A stretch of DNA of 64,000 bases. Source: Cyclobacteriaceae bacterium. Its GTDB lineage: Bacteria > Bacteroidota > Bacteroidia > Cytophagales > Cyclobacteriaceae. The translations under genes and the position numbers were made by a program. A model generated the notes under the pieces. It searched no databases, was not told the origin of the DNA, and was given only the letters and a program-made list of their open reading frames with translations. This document shows, piece after piece, positions 48,770-57,993 of this stretch; the stretch's first letter is position 1, and each line of letters opens with the position of its first letter. The stretch covers positions 1 to 64,000 of the forward strand of contig CANGYY010000005.1 in NCBI GenBank assembly GCA_947458585.1. The letters run 5' to 3'.

Positions 48770-50002
48770 TTAGAACAAAAAGGCTTCCTGAGGGATTCGT
48801 GCTGTTCGGACATTTTTATTCTCCCCTTCGATTTCGGTCCAGGCAAAATAGACTTGGCCACCGAGCACTTCAAGTTGCGGGAAACCACTTTTTCTGCTCG
48901 GATCTACTGCCGTGATCTGAAGGGCGGCTCCCATTTCTCCTGCTTGGTCAACACCCGCCGCATAAAGAAAGGTGTGCTCTCCTTTGGTTTCCATCCAGGA
49001 AACCACTCCCCAATCCTCGCTAAGTAGCGCTACATCTACGCGGCCGATCAGCCCGGTAGATTCAATCACCACAGGCTTGCCAAAGGAGGCTCCTGCATCG
49101 GTCGAAAATGCGAAATTGACTTGTTGGATACCCTTAGGCGCAGTAAACCAGCCTACGAGCAGGTTAGAACCTTTGGCTGACACTTTGGGCCCATTGACCG
49201 GACATCCCGTAATCTCCCATCCATCTGGGTGGATAATGGCTGGTTCGGTCCACTTGCCGTCCACAAGCCTTGTAATGGCAATGTCTCGAATCTCTCGATC
49301 GGATCGATTGCGGTAAACTACCACAGGACCCAAATCGGTGATGGCGCTACTCGTTTGGCAGCAATCACAGGTTTTAGCATCCAAAAGTTCGTCCCAAAGT
49401 ACCTTCCCATTCAAATCAATTTCCGCAGCCCGTATGCTCATTGGCCCTCCTGAATGGGCAGCATTATCGTGTCCTCCCCCGCCTGTTTCACGACCATCAA
49501 GCCAAGAACTAAAAAAACTAGTCGAGGTGTAAGGTACCAGGGATACAAAACCATGTTCGGTCAGTGTGCTATCCTGATGCAAGGGAAGATTCAATTTCCA
49601 TTGGCTAGCACCTTTGGGAAGTACTTGGAGTTTGACATCGTAGGAAAAAGTTTCTGGGGAAGATTTTTGAAGGATATGACTGAGCAAAACCCCTTGATTT
49701 TCAACCAGCGCTGGAAAGTCCGCCCAATTGACAAACCAATTCGATCCTTGATGGATCAATTGCGGCGTAGCCCAATTCCTTTCTGGGTTCAATTTGGAAA
49801 AATAAAGTGCCGCAGTCGTATCATTCCCCATCGTCACCCAAGAAACATAGAGATTGGAATCGCTGGCAAACAAACTGGGCATAGCCGCATTTTCCATTTT
49901 TGGAAAAGGAATGGATTCCAATTCAATCAATTCCGGAGTGGCTGGCTTGCAAGACCAAACCCACATAAGGAGCAAAAGACTGGGGATTGAAAGTTTCCTC
50001 AT
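48770..50002 (-). CDS. Sialidase/BNR-like beta-propeller lipoprotein with CDCCQT motif
   Basis: Lipobox LLMWVWSC; CDCCQTSSAITD...GCPVNGPKV...FAFSTDAGASFGKPVV. Confidence 0.65.
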   Translation of the reverse strand: MRKLSIPSLLLLMWVWSCKPATPELIELESIPFPKMENAAMPSLFASDSNLYVSWVTMGNDTTAALYFSKLNPERNWATPQLIHQGSNWFVNWADFPALVENQGVLLSHILQKSSPETFSYDVKLQVLPKGASQWKLNLPLHQDSTLTEHGFVSLVPYTSTSFFSSWLDGRETGGGGHDNAAHSGGPMSIRAAEIDLNGKVLWDELLDAKTCDCCQTSSAITDLGPVVVYRNRSDREIRDIAITRLVDGKWTEPAIIHPDGWEITGCPVNGPKVSAKGSNLLVGWFTAPKGIQQVNFAFSTDAGASFGKPVVIESTGLIGRVDVALLSEDWGVVSWMETKGEHTFLYAAGVDQAGEMGAALQITAVDPSRKSGFPQLEVLGGQVYFAWTEIEGENKNVRTARIPQEAFLF

Positions 50003-50043
50003 GGCTTGCTTTGAATAAGTTCCTCAATGCTTTTTATATTTTT

Positions 50044-50571
50044 CTATTCCACTAATCCCACCTGACGAAAAACCTCTTTTCCTTGTGCATCGAGTACAAG
50101 CGTAGTAGGCAGGGCATAAATTTCAAAATCCGCCAAAGATCCTTGTACAAATCGGCTTAAGTTTAAACCAGTTTGGTGCCTGCTTTCAAAGGCTTGAATT
50201 TGTTCCAAATCCTCCTCAGAGGCCAAAATAAATTGGGTATTGGCTTGTTGAAGATTAGGAAGTGCCTCCTTTAGTTCTGGGAATTCTGCAAGGCAGGGTT
50301 TGCACCAAGTCGCCCAAAAATGAAGTACTGTCCATTTTTTATCTGTTGTTTGGAAGCCAAACTCTTCCCCATTTGCTTGCTGAAATCGCAGCGAAGTGAG
50401 TTCAAGACTAGCAGTTGTCATCTCGGCGGTAGATTCCATGCCCTCGCTTGGATTTTTGGATTGACAACTTCCCAAAAAAAGGAAAGATCCAACAAGTAAC
50501 CCAAGCATCCCTCGGGTAGAATAGGACAAAACGGTTGATTTCATAAGGAAATGGAGTAGGCCATCATCCAA
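50044..50571 (-). CDS. TlpA-like thioredoxin-fold lipoprotein
   Basis: LHFWATWCKPCLAEFPEL. Confidence 0.9.
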   Translation of the reverse strand: MDDGLLHFLMKSTVLSYSTRGMLGLLVGSFLFLGSCQSKNPSEGMESTAEMTTASLELTSLRFQQANGEEFGFQTTDKKWTVLHFWATWCKPCLAEFPELKEALPNLQQANTQFILASEEDLEQIQAFESRHQTGLNLSRFVQGSLADFEIYALPTTLVLDAQGKEVFRQVGLVE

Positions 50572-50615
50572 ATTTAATCTTTAAACCCAGGAAGTGAGGG
50601 AAATCGGAAAAAATA

Positions 50616-51053
50616 TCAGTCTGTACCTGGCCTAAAATTGGAACGATTTCGTTTGATTTCAGCCTTTGCTTTTTTGTCCTTCAGACGTTCTTCACGCGCG
50701 GCCTTACTCGGTCGAGTCACTTGTCGTACCTTCTTTTTTTGGAAGGTAGTGGCTAGCAAATCATGGAATTTACGGATGACTAGTTCCTTATTCTGAAGCT
50801 GGGAGCGGGTTTCCTGACAAGTAAGTTGCAAACATCCCGATTGATCGACCTTGGTTGGATTTTTTTGAATAAAAGTCAATTTTTCCTCCTCTGTCAATAC
50901 TTGTGACTGCATCAGGTCAAATTTGAGTTGCACCTTCGTTTCTACCTTATTCACATGCTGCCCTCCTGCTCCCCCAGATCGAGAAGTAAGAAAGTCCAAC
51001 TCAGGTAAAAAATCACCACGCTTGATTCGAGATTGTAGGGAATTGAAGGACAT
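50616..51053 (-). CDS. arfB: Alternative ribosome-rescue hydrolase ArfB
   Basis: FLTSRSGGAGGQHVNKVETKVQL (GGQ) and basic C-terminal tail. Confidence 0.94.
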   Translation of the reverse strand: MSFNSLQSRIKRGDFLPELDFLTSRSGGAGGQHVNKVETKVQLKFDLMQSQVLTEEEKLTFIQKNPTKVDQSGCLQLTCQETRSQLQNKELVIRKFHDLLATTFQKKKVRQVTRPSKAAREERLKDKKAKAEIKRNRSNFRPGTD

Positions 51054-51097
51054 CAGAAAAAATGAGTTGTAAGTATTAGAACAATGAGGATTTTTGA

Positions 51098-51131
51098 TTT
51101 GTTCAAATCAAGGAAGCATTCCGTACCTTTG
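51098..51131 (+). promoter_or_regulatory. Bacteroidota promoter TTTG-N22-TACCTTTG upstream of mnmA
   Basis: TTTG (51098-51101) and TACCTTTG (51124-51131). Confidence 0.5.
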
Positions 51132-51203
51132 CATGGTGTTGACTCATTTGGGTCAACCTTCTAGTGTCCCCTAATGGACCTTTACTCCATTAACCACTAC
51201 CTT

Positions 51204-52415
51204 ATGAAAACAAAACCTCGAGTTGTGGTCGGCCTATCGGGCGGCGTAGATAGCAGTGTTGCTGCCAAACTTTTAATCGACCAGGGCTACGAAGTCATCG
51301 GCATGTTTATGAAAAACTGGCACGATGAGTCGGTTACCATTTCAAATGAATGCCCTTGGCTAGAGGATTCTACCGACGCCATGCTAGTCGCAGAAACCCT
51401 CAACATCCCCTTTCAAGCCATTGATCTGAGTGCGGAATACCAGGAGCGGATCGTAGACTACATGTTTGCCGAATACAGCGCCGGCCGTACGCCCAATCCA
51501 GACATCCTCTGCAACCGAGAAATCAAATTTGACATCTTCCTCAAGGCCGCCATTCAATTGAAGGCCGACTTTGTGGCCACTGGACATTATTGCCAGAAAG
51601 GGGAATTTATGCAAGAAGGTAAGCCCACCTACCAATTGCTTGCCGGTGCAGATGCCAATAAAGACCAGAGCTACTTTCTCTGCCAACTGTCCCAAGGGCA
51701 ATTGGCAAAAGCCTTATTTCCCATCGGACATCTCCAAAAATCTGAAGTTCGGGAGATCGCCAAGCAAGCAGGCCTGATCACTGCTGAAAAGAAAGACTCC
51801 CAAGGACTCTGTTTTATCGGGAAAGTGCGCCTGCCTGACTTCTTGCAGCAGCAACTGAAACCCAAGACCGGTAAAATCATCCAAATCCCTGAAGAATTTC
51901 CTGCGTATCATTCTCAACTTATTCCTTCGGGAATTCCTCCTCAAGACTGGACCCAAGAACAGTTGGAATCGGTCTGTACACCCATTTCTTACATTCCTGC
52001 TCAAGGAAAAGTCCTCGGCGAGCACCGAGGAGCACATTACTTCACGGTTGGTCAGCGCAAAGGCCTGCAGGTCGGTGGTACTGGCAAACCCCTGTTTGTC
52101 ATTGCTACCGATACGATAGAGAACGTCATTTACACCGGTTTGGGAGAAGAGCATCCTGGTTTAAACCGATTTGGACTTTTTGTACCCCAAGATCAAGTGC
52201 ATTGGATTCGGGAGGATCTCCTACTGCAGCCTGGAGAATCGGCAGTCTATGCGGCTCGAATTCGCTACCGGCAGCCGCTAACCAAAGCCACCCTGATCCA
52301 GTTCCCTCATGGGCTCTATGTGGTCTTTGAACAGGCACAAAAAGGAATTGCTTCTGGGCAATTTGTTGCTTGGTACCAAGGAAATGAATGCATCGGATCG
52401 GGAACGATTGATTAA
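51204..52415 (+). CDS. mnmA: tRNA-specific 2-thiouridylase MnmA
   Basis: [37 protein letters not shown]; start trimmed to [10 protein letters not shown]. Confidence 0.96.
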   Translation: MKTKPRVVVGLSGGVDSSVAAKLLIDQGYEVIGMFMKNWHDESVTISNECPWLEDSTDAMLVAETLNIPFQAIDLSAEYQERIVDYMFAEYSAGRTPNPDILCNREIKFDIFLKAAIQLKADFVATGHYCQKGEFMQEGKPTYQLLAGADANKDQSYFLCQLSQGQLAKALFPIGHLQKSEVREIAKQAGLITAEKKDSQGLCFIGKVRLPDFLQQQLKPKTGKIIQIPEEFPAYHSQLIPSGIPPQDWTQEQLESVCTPISYIPAQGKVLGEHRGAHYFTVGQRKGLQVGGTGKPLFVIATDTIENVIYTGLGEEHPGLNRFGLFVPQDQVHWIREDLLLQPGESAVYAARIRYRQPLTKATLIQFPHGLYVVFEQAQKGIASGQFVAWYQGNECIGSGTID

Positions 52416-53136
52416 CAAGTTCGACCACCAGATGCTACCCATCCTTTTTGAAGACGAACAACTCGTCGTCATCGACAAACCAGCCGGTCTACTGGTGCAC
52501 CGCACCCAACAGGCCTATGGGGAAGATGAAAACGCGTTGATTCAACTCCGGGACCAGTTGGGCAACTGGGTGGCTCCCGTACACCGCCTGGATCGAGCGA
52601 CCAGCGGTTGCCTCTTATTTGCTAAAAACGAACAAGTCCTTCCCTCACTCAAGGCCTTGTTTATGGACCGAGCGATCGTAAAAAGATACCTCTGTATCGT
52701 GAGAGGGATTCCTGCACAATCCGAAGGCCTCATTGATTATCCCCTCACTAGTGAACGCTCCGGCAAGCTGCAAGAGGCACAAAGCAAGTACCGCGTATTA
52801 CGGGAATCCGAGCAGCCCTTTGACAGCACAGGGCGCTACCCTACCAGTCGCTACAGTCTCCTGGAAGTAGAATTGCTTACTGGCAGAACGCATCAAATCC
52901 GTAGGCACATGGCCCATATTCGGCATTACATTCTGGGAGATCGCAAGCATGGGGACAACAAGCAAAATACTTATTTTGAGAATCATTTTGGCTTGCAAAA
53001 TCTGCTGCTTCATTCGTGGAAACTGAATTTTACGCCTCCCTACTCGACTAACCCCATTCAATTGGTTTGTCCACCTCCTGCACATTTTTTAAGTACTGCC
53101 AGCCTTCTGGGTTGGAACCTGAATGAATTGAGGTAA
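52384..53136 (+). CDS. RluA/TruC-family pseudouridine synthase
   Basis: [34 protein letters not shown] within the end of mnmA. Confidence 0.92.
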   Translation: MNASDRERLINKFDHQMLPILFEDEQLVVIDKPAGLLVHRTQQAYGEDENALIQLRDQLGNWVAPVHRLDRATSGCLLFAKNEQVLPSLKALFMDRAIVKRYLCIVRGIPAQSEGLIDYPLTSERSGKLQEAQSKYRVLRESEQPFDSTGRYPTSRYSLLEVELLTGRTHQIRRHMAHIRHYILGDRKHGDNKQNTYFENHFGLQNLLLHSWKLNFTPPYSTNPIQLVCPPPAHFLSTASLLGWNLNELR

Positions 53137-53192
53137 AGTACCGGATTGAATTCAAAATTTAATTTACTTTAGTACCTTCTATTTTCCCCGCT

Positions 53193-54656
53193 ATGAAAAA
53201 ACACCTATTGATTTTATCTGCCTTCATCCTTGGCAGCTCTCCCCTCCTCGCTCAAAAGCAGGATGTTGAAAAAAAGTTTTCTTCTGAAAAGGCCATTTCT
53301 CAATTTACCTATCTGGCTTCAGATGAGCTGAAAGGACGGGATCCAATCCGCTCTGAAATGAAATTGGCCTACACCTTCATCGCACAGGAACTTGAAAAAG
53401 CAGGTGCCAAACCGGTCCCTGGGGGCAATGGATACTACCAAAATATTCCTTTCAATTTATCCTCGCCTCCAACCAAGGGATCCGTACAGATGGGCAGTTT
53501 TTCCTTTTCCCAAGGACAAAACCTATTGGTATTGGATGGTCGCTCCTTCTCCGGCAACTACGAAGTAGTGGAAGTAGGCTTTGGTTCGGCAGAAGAATTT
53601 GCAGGCAAAGACCTCAAGGGAAAGATTGCAATCACCAATGTGGGAGCACCCAATAAATTCAGCCCGAATCAATTGTTTTCTGAGGGCAGAGCAAAGGCCG
53701 TTCGCGCCAAGGAAGCAGGGGCCGTGGCTTTGATTGAACGATTCAATGTCCCTTCTGTACCTTGGCAATTGGTATCCGGATTTCTGAATAGACCTCAAAT
53801 GGGAATGGATCAAGGCGAGACCAGCAACCTTCCCTACCTCTGGGTAGAAGATGTGAAAAACCAGTTGACCGGTACCAACCTAGGCAATGCAACTGTAGCC
53901 GTAGAAGGAAAGGTAAATACAAAAATCGACGGCAGAAATGTCTTGGCCTGGGTTGAAGGAACAGATCCTCAACTAAAAAATGAATTCATCCTCCTTTCGG
54001 CACACTATGACCACGTGGGGGTAGGAACCCCAGATGCAACTGGCGATTCGATCTACAATGGCGCGAGAGACAATGCTGTAGGAACAGTGGCTGTTCTCAA
54101 TGCAGCACAGTATTTTGCCAAAAACCCTCCCAAAAGATCCATCTTATTCGCCCTTTGGACTGCTGAGGAAAAGGGACTGTTGGGTAGTGCCTATTTTGCT
54201 AACAATCCGTTGATTCCCTTGAATCAAATCGTGTACAACCTAAATATTGACAACGCGGGCTACAACGACACCTCCATCATCACGGTGATTGGATTGGGCA
54301 GAACCAGTGCAGACTACTTGATCAACGAGGCTGTGGCCGAATTTGGATTGACTGCCAAGGCTGATCCTTCTCCAGAACAAGGATTGTATGACCGCTCGGA
54401 CAATGTCAACTTCGCTCGTAAGGGAATTCCTGCTCCCAGCTTTACCCTTGGCTTCACTGCATTTGACGATGAAATCAATAAGTATTACCACAAGGCAGCC
54501 GATGAGGTGGAGAGTTTTGATATGAATTATGCGCAACTGTATTGGAAATCCTACATTCTAGCGACTCAAAAAATTGCGAATTGGTCCCAAAAACCACAGT
54601 GGACTGCTGGCGACAAGTACGAAGAGGTGAGCAAGAAATTGTATGGAGGGAAGTAA
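53193..54656 (+). CDS. M28-family metallopeptidase, exported
   Basis: Signal peptide; LSAHYDHVGVG...NGARDNAVGTVAVLNAA...ALWTAEEKGLLGS. Confidence 0.94.
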   Translation: MKKHLLILSAFILGSSPLLAQKQDVEKKFSSEKAISQFTYLASDELKGRDPIRSEMKLAYTFIAQELEKAGAKPVPGGNGYYQNIPFNLSSPPTKGSVQMGSFSFSQGQNLLVLDGRSFSGNYEVVEVGFGSAEEFAGKDLKGKIAITNVGAPNKFSPNQLFSEGRAKAVRAKEAGAVALIERFNVPSVPWQLVSGFLNRPQMGMDQGETSNLPYLWVEDVKNQLTGTNLGNATVAVEGKVNTKIDGRNVLAWVEGTDPQLKNEFILLSAHYDHVGVGTPDATGDSIYNGARDNAVGTVAVLNAAQYFAKNPPKRSILFALWTAEEKGLLGSAYFANNPLIPLNQIVYNLNIDNAGYNDTSIITVIGLGRTSADYLINEAVAEFGLTAKADPSPEQGLYDRSDNVNFARKGIPAPSFTLGFTAFDDEINKYYHKAADEVESFDMNYAQLYWKSYILATQKIANWSQKPQWTAGDKYEEVSKKLYGGK

Positions 54657-54687
54657 TGACTTCTAGAAACAAGAGGCAAGAAGAAAG

Positions 54688-54717
54688 AGTATCAAGTAGT
54701 TAGTATCAAGTATCAAG
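54688..54717 (+). repeat. Heptamer array 3' of the M28 gene
   Basis: AGTATCAAGTAGTTAGTATCAAGTATCAAG; inverted copy at 54985-55014, 28/30 identical. Confidence 0.8.
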
Positions 54718-54798
54718 ACTCTTTTACTTTTATGACACCTTTCAGTTTATTCACATTATTTCGGTAAGCCTACCGGAGAAAGGCAAGTCACAAGACAG

Positions 54799-54858
54799 TA
54801 AATCAAAAACCACTTAGGCACATAGATTTTTCTATGTGCCTAAGTGGTTTTTGATTTA
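54799..54858. repeat. 28-bp perfect inverted repeat with TTTT loop
   Basis: TAAATCAAAAACCACTTAGGCACATAGA-TTTT-TCTATGTGCCTAAGTGGTTTTTGATTTA. Confidence 0.95.
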
Positions 54859-54885
54859 AAGTGCATGAAGTGATCAGATAAACTA

Positions 54886-54910
54886 CTTTGCGGCTTACCT
54901 ACTTTGCGAG
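54886..54910 (-). repeat. CTCGCAAAG-type repeat
   Basis: Minus strand CTCGCAAAGTAGGTAAGCCGCAAAG, 21/25 identical to the 26.1 kb unit. Confidence 0.55.
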
Positions 54911-54984
54911 AAAAAAGAAACAAGAGTATCAAGTTTGTACAAAATAACGTGCCGGTCTGCGGGAAGCAGGCAGGGTACATTTTA

Positions 54985-55014
54985 CTTTATACTTGATACT
55001 AATTACTTGATACT
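54985..55014 (-). repeat. Heptamer array 3' of the nucleoside transporter gene
   Basis: Minus strand AGTATCAAGTAATTAGTATCAAGTATAAAG, 4 nt after the stop codon. Confidence 0.8.
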
Positions 55015-55018
55015 ATCC

Positions 55019-56302
55019 TCAAACCAGCATCCCTGCCACCGTAGCGGTCATGAGACAGGCCAGGGAAGCAGCCATTAAGGCGCGTAAGCCCAAGCGGCTA
55101 AGATTTCCTTGCTGGTTGGGAGCGATGATGGAAATACCACCCAATTGGATTGCGATAGAACTAAAGTTCGAGAACCCGCACAGGGCGTAGGTAGCGATGA
55201 TGATGGATTTGGTACTGATGGAAGCCGCTTCCTTCATTTCGGCCAAACTTAAGTAAGCCACGAATTCATTGATGACCGTTTTTTGACCCAAAAGGCTACC
55301 CACTTGTAGTGTATCTACCCAGTCTACACCAATCACCCAGGCAAACACACGGAATACCTGTCCGAAAATATACTCCAAGGAGAAGCCTTTAAATTGACCT
55401 CCAGTACTGCTTTCTACCCAAGCATTCAATCCGGTGTATTCTCCTATAATTCCTGTTAAGCCATAGTTTATCGCTGCAATGACCGCAATAAACGCCAACA
55501 GCATTCCACCTACATTCAAGGCCAACTTCAAGCCCTCGGCTGCTCCTATGGACATCGCATCAATGATGTTTACTCCCATGGATTCCTTGTTTACTTCAAG
55601 TTTGTCCTGCTTGATTTCTTTCTCTGTTTCTGGAATAAACATCTTGGACATCACAATTGCGCCAGGAGCATTCATGATACTTGCACCCAACAAATAGGCT
55701 GCAAACTTACTTTGCTCCTCCATGCTATCTCCACCTAAGAATGCTACATAGCCTGCGAGTACTCCTCCGGCAATGGTAGCCATCCCTCCTGTCATCAAGC
55801 ACATCAACTCAGATTTACTCATCTGAGGAATGAAAGGTCTTACTAAGAGCGGGGCTTCTGTTTGACCCAAAAAGATATTTCCAGCAGCAGAAAGAGATTC
55901 TGGTCCAGATAGACGCATAGATCGTGCCATTACCCAAGCAATGCCATACACGACCTTTTGTAAGATCCCTAGGTAATACAAGCCTGAGGATACCGTGGAA
56001 AAAAAGATGATGGTGGGCAATACCTTGAAAGCAAAAATAAATCCGAAGGTATCTCCCGCTAAGTCCCCAAAAATAAAACGTGCACCCGCCTCACTAAAAC
56101 TCAAGAACTTTACAAAGCCTTCAGAAAGCAATTGGAATGCATCCTTAACTACCGTCACCTGAGTGATCAAGAATCCAAAAACCAATTGTAGGGAGATGCC
56201 TATAGCAACCAACCTCCAGTCAATTTTTTTCTTATTGGATGAAAATAGATAAGCCACCAATACGATGACTAGGATTCCGAATGCACCTCTTGCGTAGTCC
56301 AT
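55019..56302 (-). CDS. CNT/NupC-family nucleoside transporter
   Basis: GNIFLGQTEAPLLVRPFI, GGMATIAGGVLAGYV, YALCGFSNFSSIAIQLGG. Confidence 0.95.
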   Translation of the reverse strand: MDYARGAFGILVIVLVAYLFSSNKKKIDWRLVAIGISLQLVFGFLITQVTVVKDAFQLLSEGFVKFLSFSEAGARFIFGDLAGDTFGFIFAFKVLPTIIFFSTVSSGLYYLGILQKVVYGIAWVMARSMRLSGPESLSAAGNIFLGQTEAPLLVRPFIPQMSKSELMCLMTGGMATIAGGVLAGYVAFLGGDSMEEQSKFAAYLLGASIMNAPGAIVMSKMFIPETEKEIKQDKLEVNKESMGVNIIDAMSIGAAEGLKLALNVGGMLLAFIAVIAAINYGLTGIIGEYTGLNAWVESSTGGQFKGFSLEYIFGQVFRVFAWVIGVDWVDTLQVGSLLGQKTVINEFVAYLSLAEMKEAASISTKSIIIATYALCGFSNFSSIAIQLGGISIIAPNQQGNLSRLGLRALMAASLACLMTATVAGMLV

Positions 56303-56352
56303 GAAGTTAGGGTAAATACAACTTCTAAAAATAGGCCAATCTTTAGCAAGAA

Positions 56353-56380
56353 AAAAGCCCCGAGAGAAATCGGGGCTTAA
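56353..56380 (-). terminator. Terminator downstream of the DUF151 gene
   Basis: AAGCCCCGA-GAGAAA-TCGGGGCTT, T-run on the minus strand. Confidence 0.75.
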
Positions 56381-56384
56381 AAAT

Positions 56385-56984
56385 TTAGTTTCGCTTATTT
56401 ATTTCATCCCGAATACGGGCAGCCTTTTCATAATCCTCGTCCACAATGGCCTTATCCAACATGGTGTTGAGTTTGTCCAAACTAAAATCCTTTAAGGAGT
56501 TTTCTTTCGGTGGAGCCCCTTTTCCGGAAACAGACTTACTGGTTTTTTTCGGTGGTTCTTGCTTATCCTCCTCTGTAAATTCAATTCCCGCCTCTGAAAG
56601 CACCTTCTCTGAACAAAAGATGGGAGCTCCAAAACGAACTGCTATTGCAATCGCATCTGAGGGTCTACTATCAATTTCAGCTAAGGCTTGCTCATTTTTG
56701 CTATGAATTAGGGCATAAAAGACACCTTCCTTAAATTCTGAAATGACAATTTTCTCGATCTCAAACTGAAAGCTATCCGAGAAGGATTTGAACAGGTCAT
56801 GTGTCATGGGACGATTGGGAATGATTTTCTCAATCTCTATGGCTATGGCTTGCGCCTCAAACATGCCAATGACAATGGGAAGTCTACGTACTCCTTCCAC
56901 CTCTCCCAACACCAAGGTAAACGACCCCGATTGCGAGTGGTTGGACGAAAGTCCCAAGATTTCCATTTCTACCAGTTTTTCCAC
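56385..56984 (-). CDS. Bifunctional nuclease family (DUF151) protein with C-terminal UVR motif
   Basis: VLGEVEGVRRLPIVIGMFEAQAIAIEIE...RPSDAIAIAVRF; EDYEKAARIRDEINK. Confidence 0.93.
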   Translation of the reverse strand: MEKLVEMEILGLSSNHSQSGSFTLVLGEVEGVRRLPIVIGMFEAQAIAIEIEKIIPNRPMTHDLFKSFSDSFQFEIEKIVISEFKEGVFYALIHSKNEQALAEIDSRPSDAIAIAVRFGAPIFCSEKVLSEAGIEFTEEDKQEPPKKTSKSVSGKGAPPKENSLKDFSLDKLNTMLDKAIVDEDYEKAARIRDEINKRN

Positions 56985-56989
56985 AAATT

Positions 56990-57958
56990 TTACTGTGCTG
57001 CCTTAAGTGCTGCGGTTAGTTGAGGTACTACTTCAAATGCATCCCCTACAATTCCATAATCTGCTGCCTTGAAAAAAGGAGCCTCAGGATCTTTATTGAT
57101 CACCACAATGCATTTGGATGAATTGACGCCCGCAAGATGTTGAATCGCACCTGAAATTCCAACGGCAATGTACAAAGTTGGCGCCACTTTTACGCCCGTT
57201 TGTCCTACGTGCTCGTGGTGAGGTCTCCATCCAATGTCTGAAACAGGCTTGGAACAACCGGTAGCAGCACCAAGTGTATGCGCTAGTTCCTCAATCATCC
57301 CCCAGTTTTCTGGACCCTTCATTCCTCGACCGCCAGATACCACAATGTCTGCTTCAGGTAGCAATACTTCCCCTGTCGCACGTTCGGTAGCGGTGATTTT
57401 AGAAGCAAAATCAGCAGCAGCGATCGAAACAGCGAAAGCCTCTACCTGAGCCTTTGCTCCATCTACCTTTTGATCTACTGCGTTCTTTTTGATGGCGAGG
57501 ATTTTCTTGGTGGTGGTGATCGTGGTATCCGCAAAGGCCTTGCCTGTATAAATACTTCTCTTCACTACAAATCCACCTTCCAAACGAGGAAGTTCCACCA
57601 CATTGGATACCAGACCTGCGTCCAATTTGATCGCAAGTCGAGCCGCTAAGGCATCCCCTAAGGAGGATTTGGCCAAAATCAAGGTACTCGCCCCTACCGC
57701 TTGGAAGGCTTGTGCCACTGCAGAAGCATGTGCTTGGATCACCCCTGCATTGAGTCGCTCATCGGAGGCGTGCAACACTTTGGCTGCTCCTGCTTCTCCA
57801 ACAGAAGCCAATTCTTGCGAGTCTATTGTTCCCAAGGCAATTGCTACCACGGAACCTTCTCCTGTTTTTTGTGCCAAAGCAAAGGCAAAGGAAACTGCCT
57901 CTAAACTGGTTTTTTTAATTTTCCCAGCAGCCTGTTCTACATATACTAAGATCGACAT
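56990..57958 (-). CDS. etfA: Electron transfer flavoprotein alpha subunit
   Basis: C-terminal FAD domain VSGGRGMKGPENWGMIEELAHTLGAATGCSKPVSDIGW. Confidence 0.96.
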   Translation of the reverse strand: MSILVYVEQAAGKIKKTSLEAVSFAFALAQKTGEGSVVAIALGTIDSQELASVGEAGAAKVLHASDERLNAGVIQAHASAVAQAFQAVGASTLILAKSSLGDALAARLAIKLDAGLVSNVVELPRLEGGFVVKRSIYTGKAFADTTITTTKKILAIKKNAVDQKVDGAKAQVEAFAVSIAAADFASKITATERATGEVLLPEADIVVSGGRGMKGPENWGMIEELAHTLGAATGCSKPVSDIGWRPHHEHVGQTGVKVAPTLYIAVGISGAIQHLAGVNSSKCIVVINKDPEAPFFKAADYGIVGDAFEVVPQLTAALKAAQ

Positions 57959-57993
57959 ATTCTATTGACTTATAGTGAATTAAAAAAACCGTA

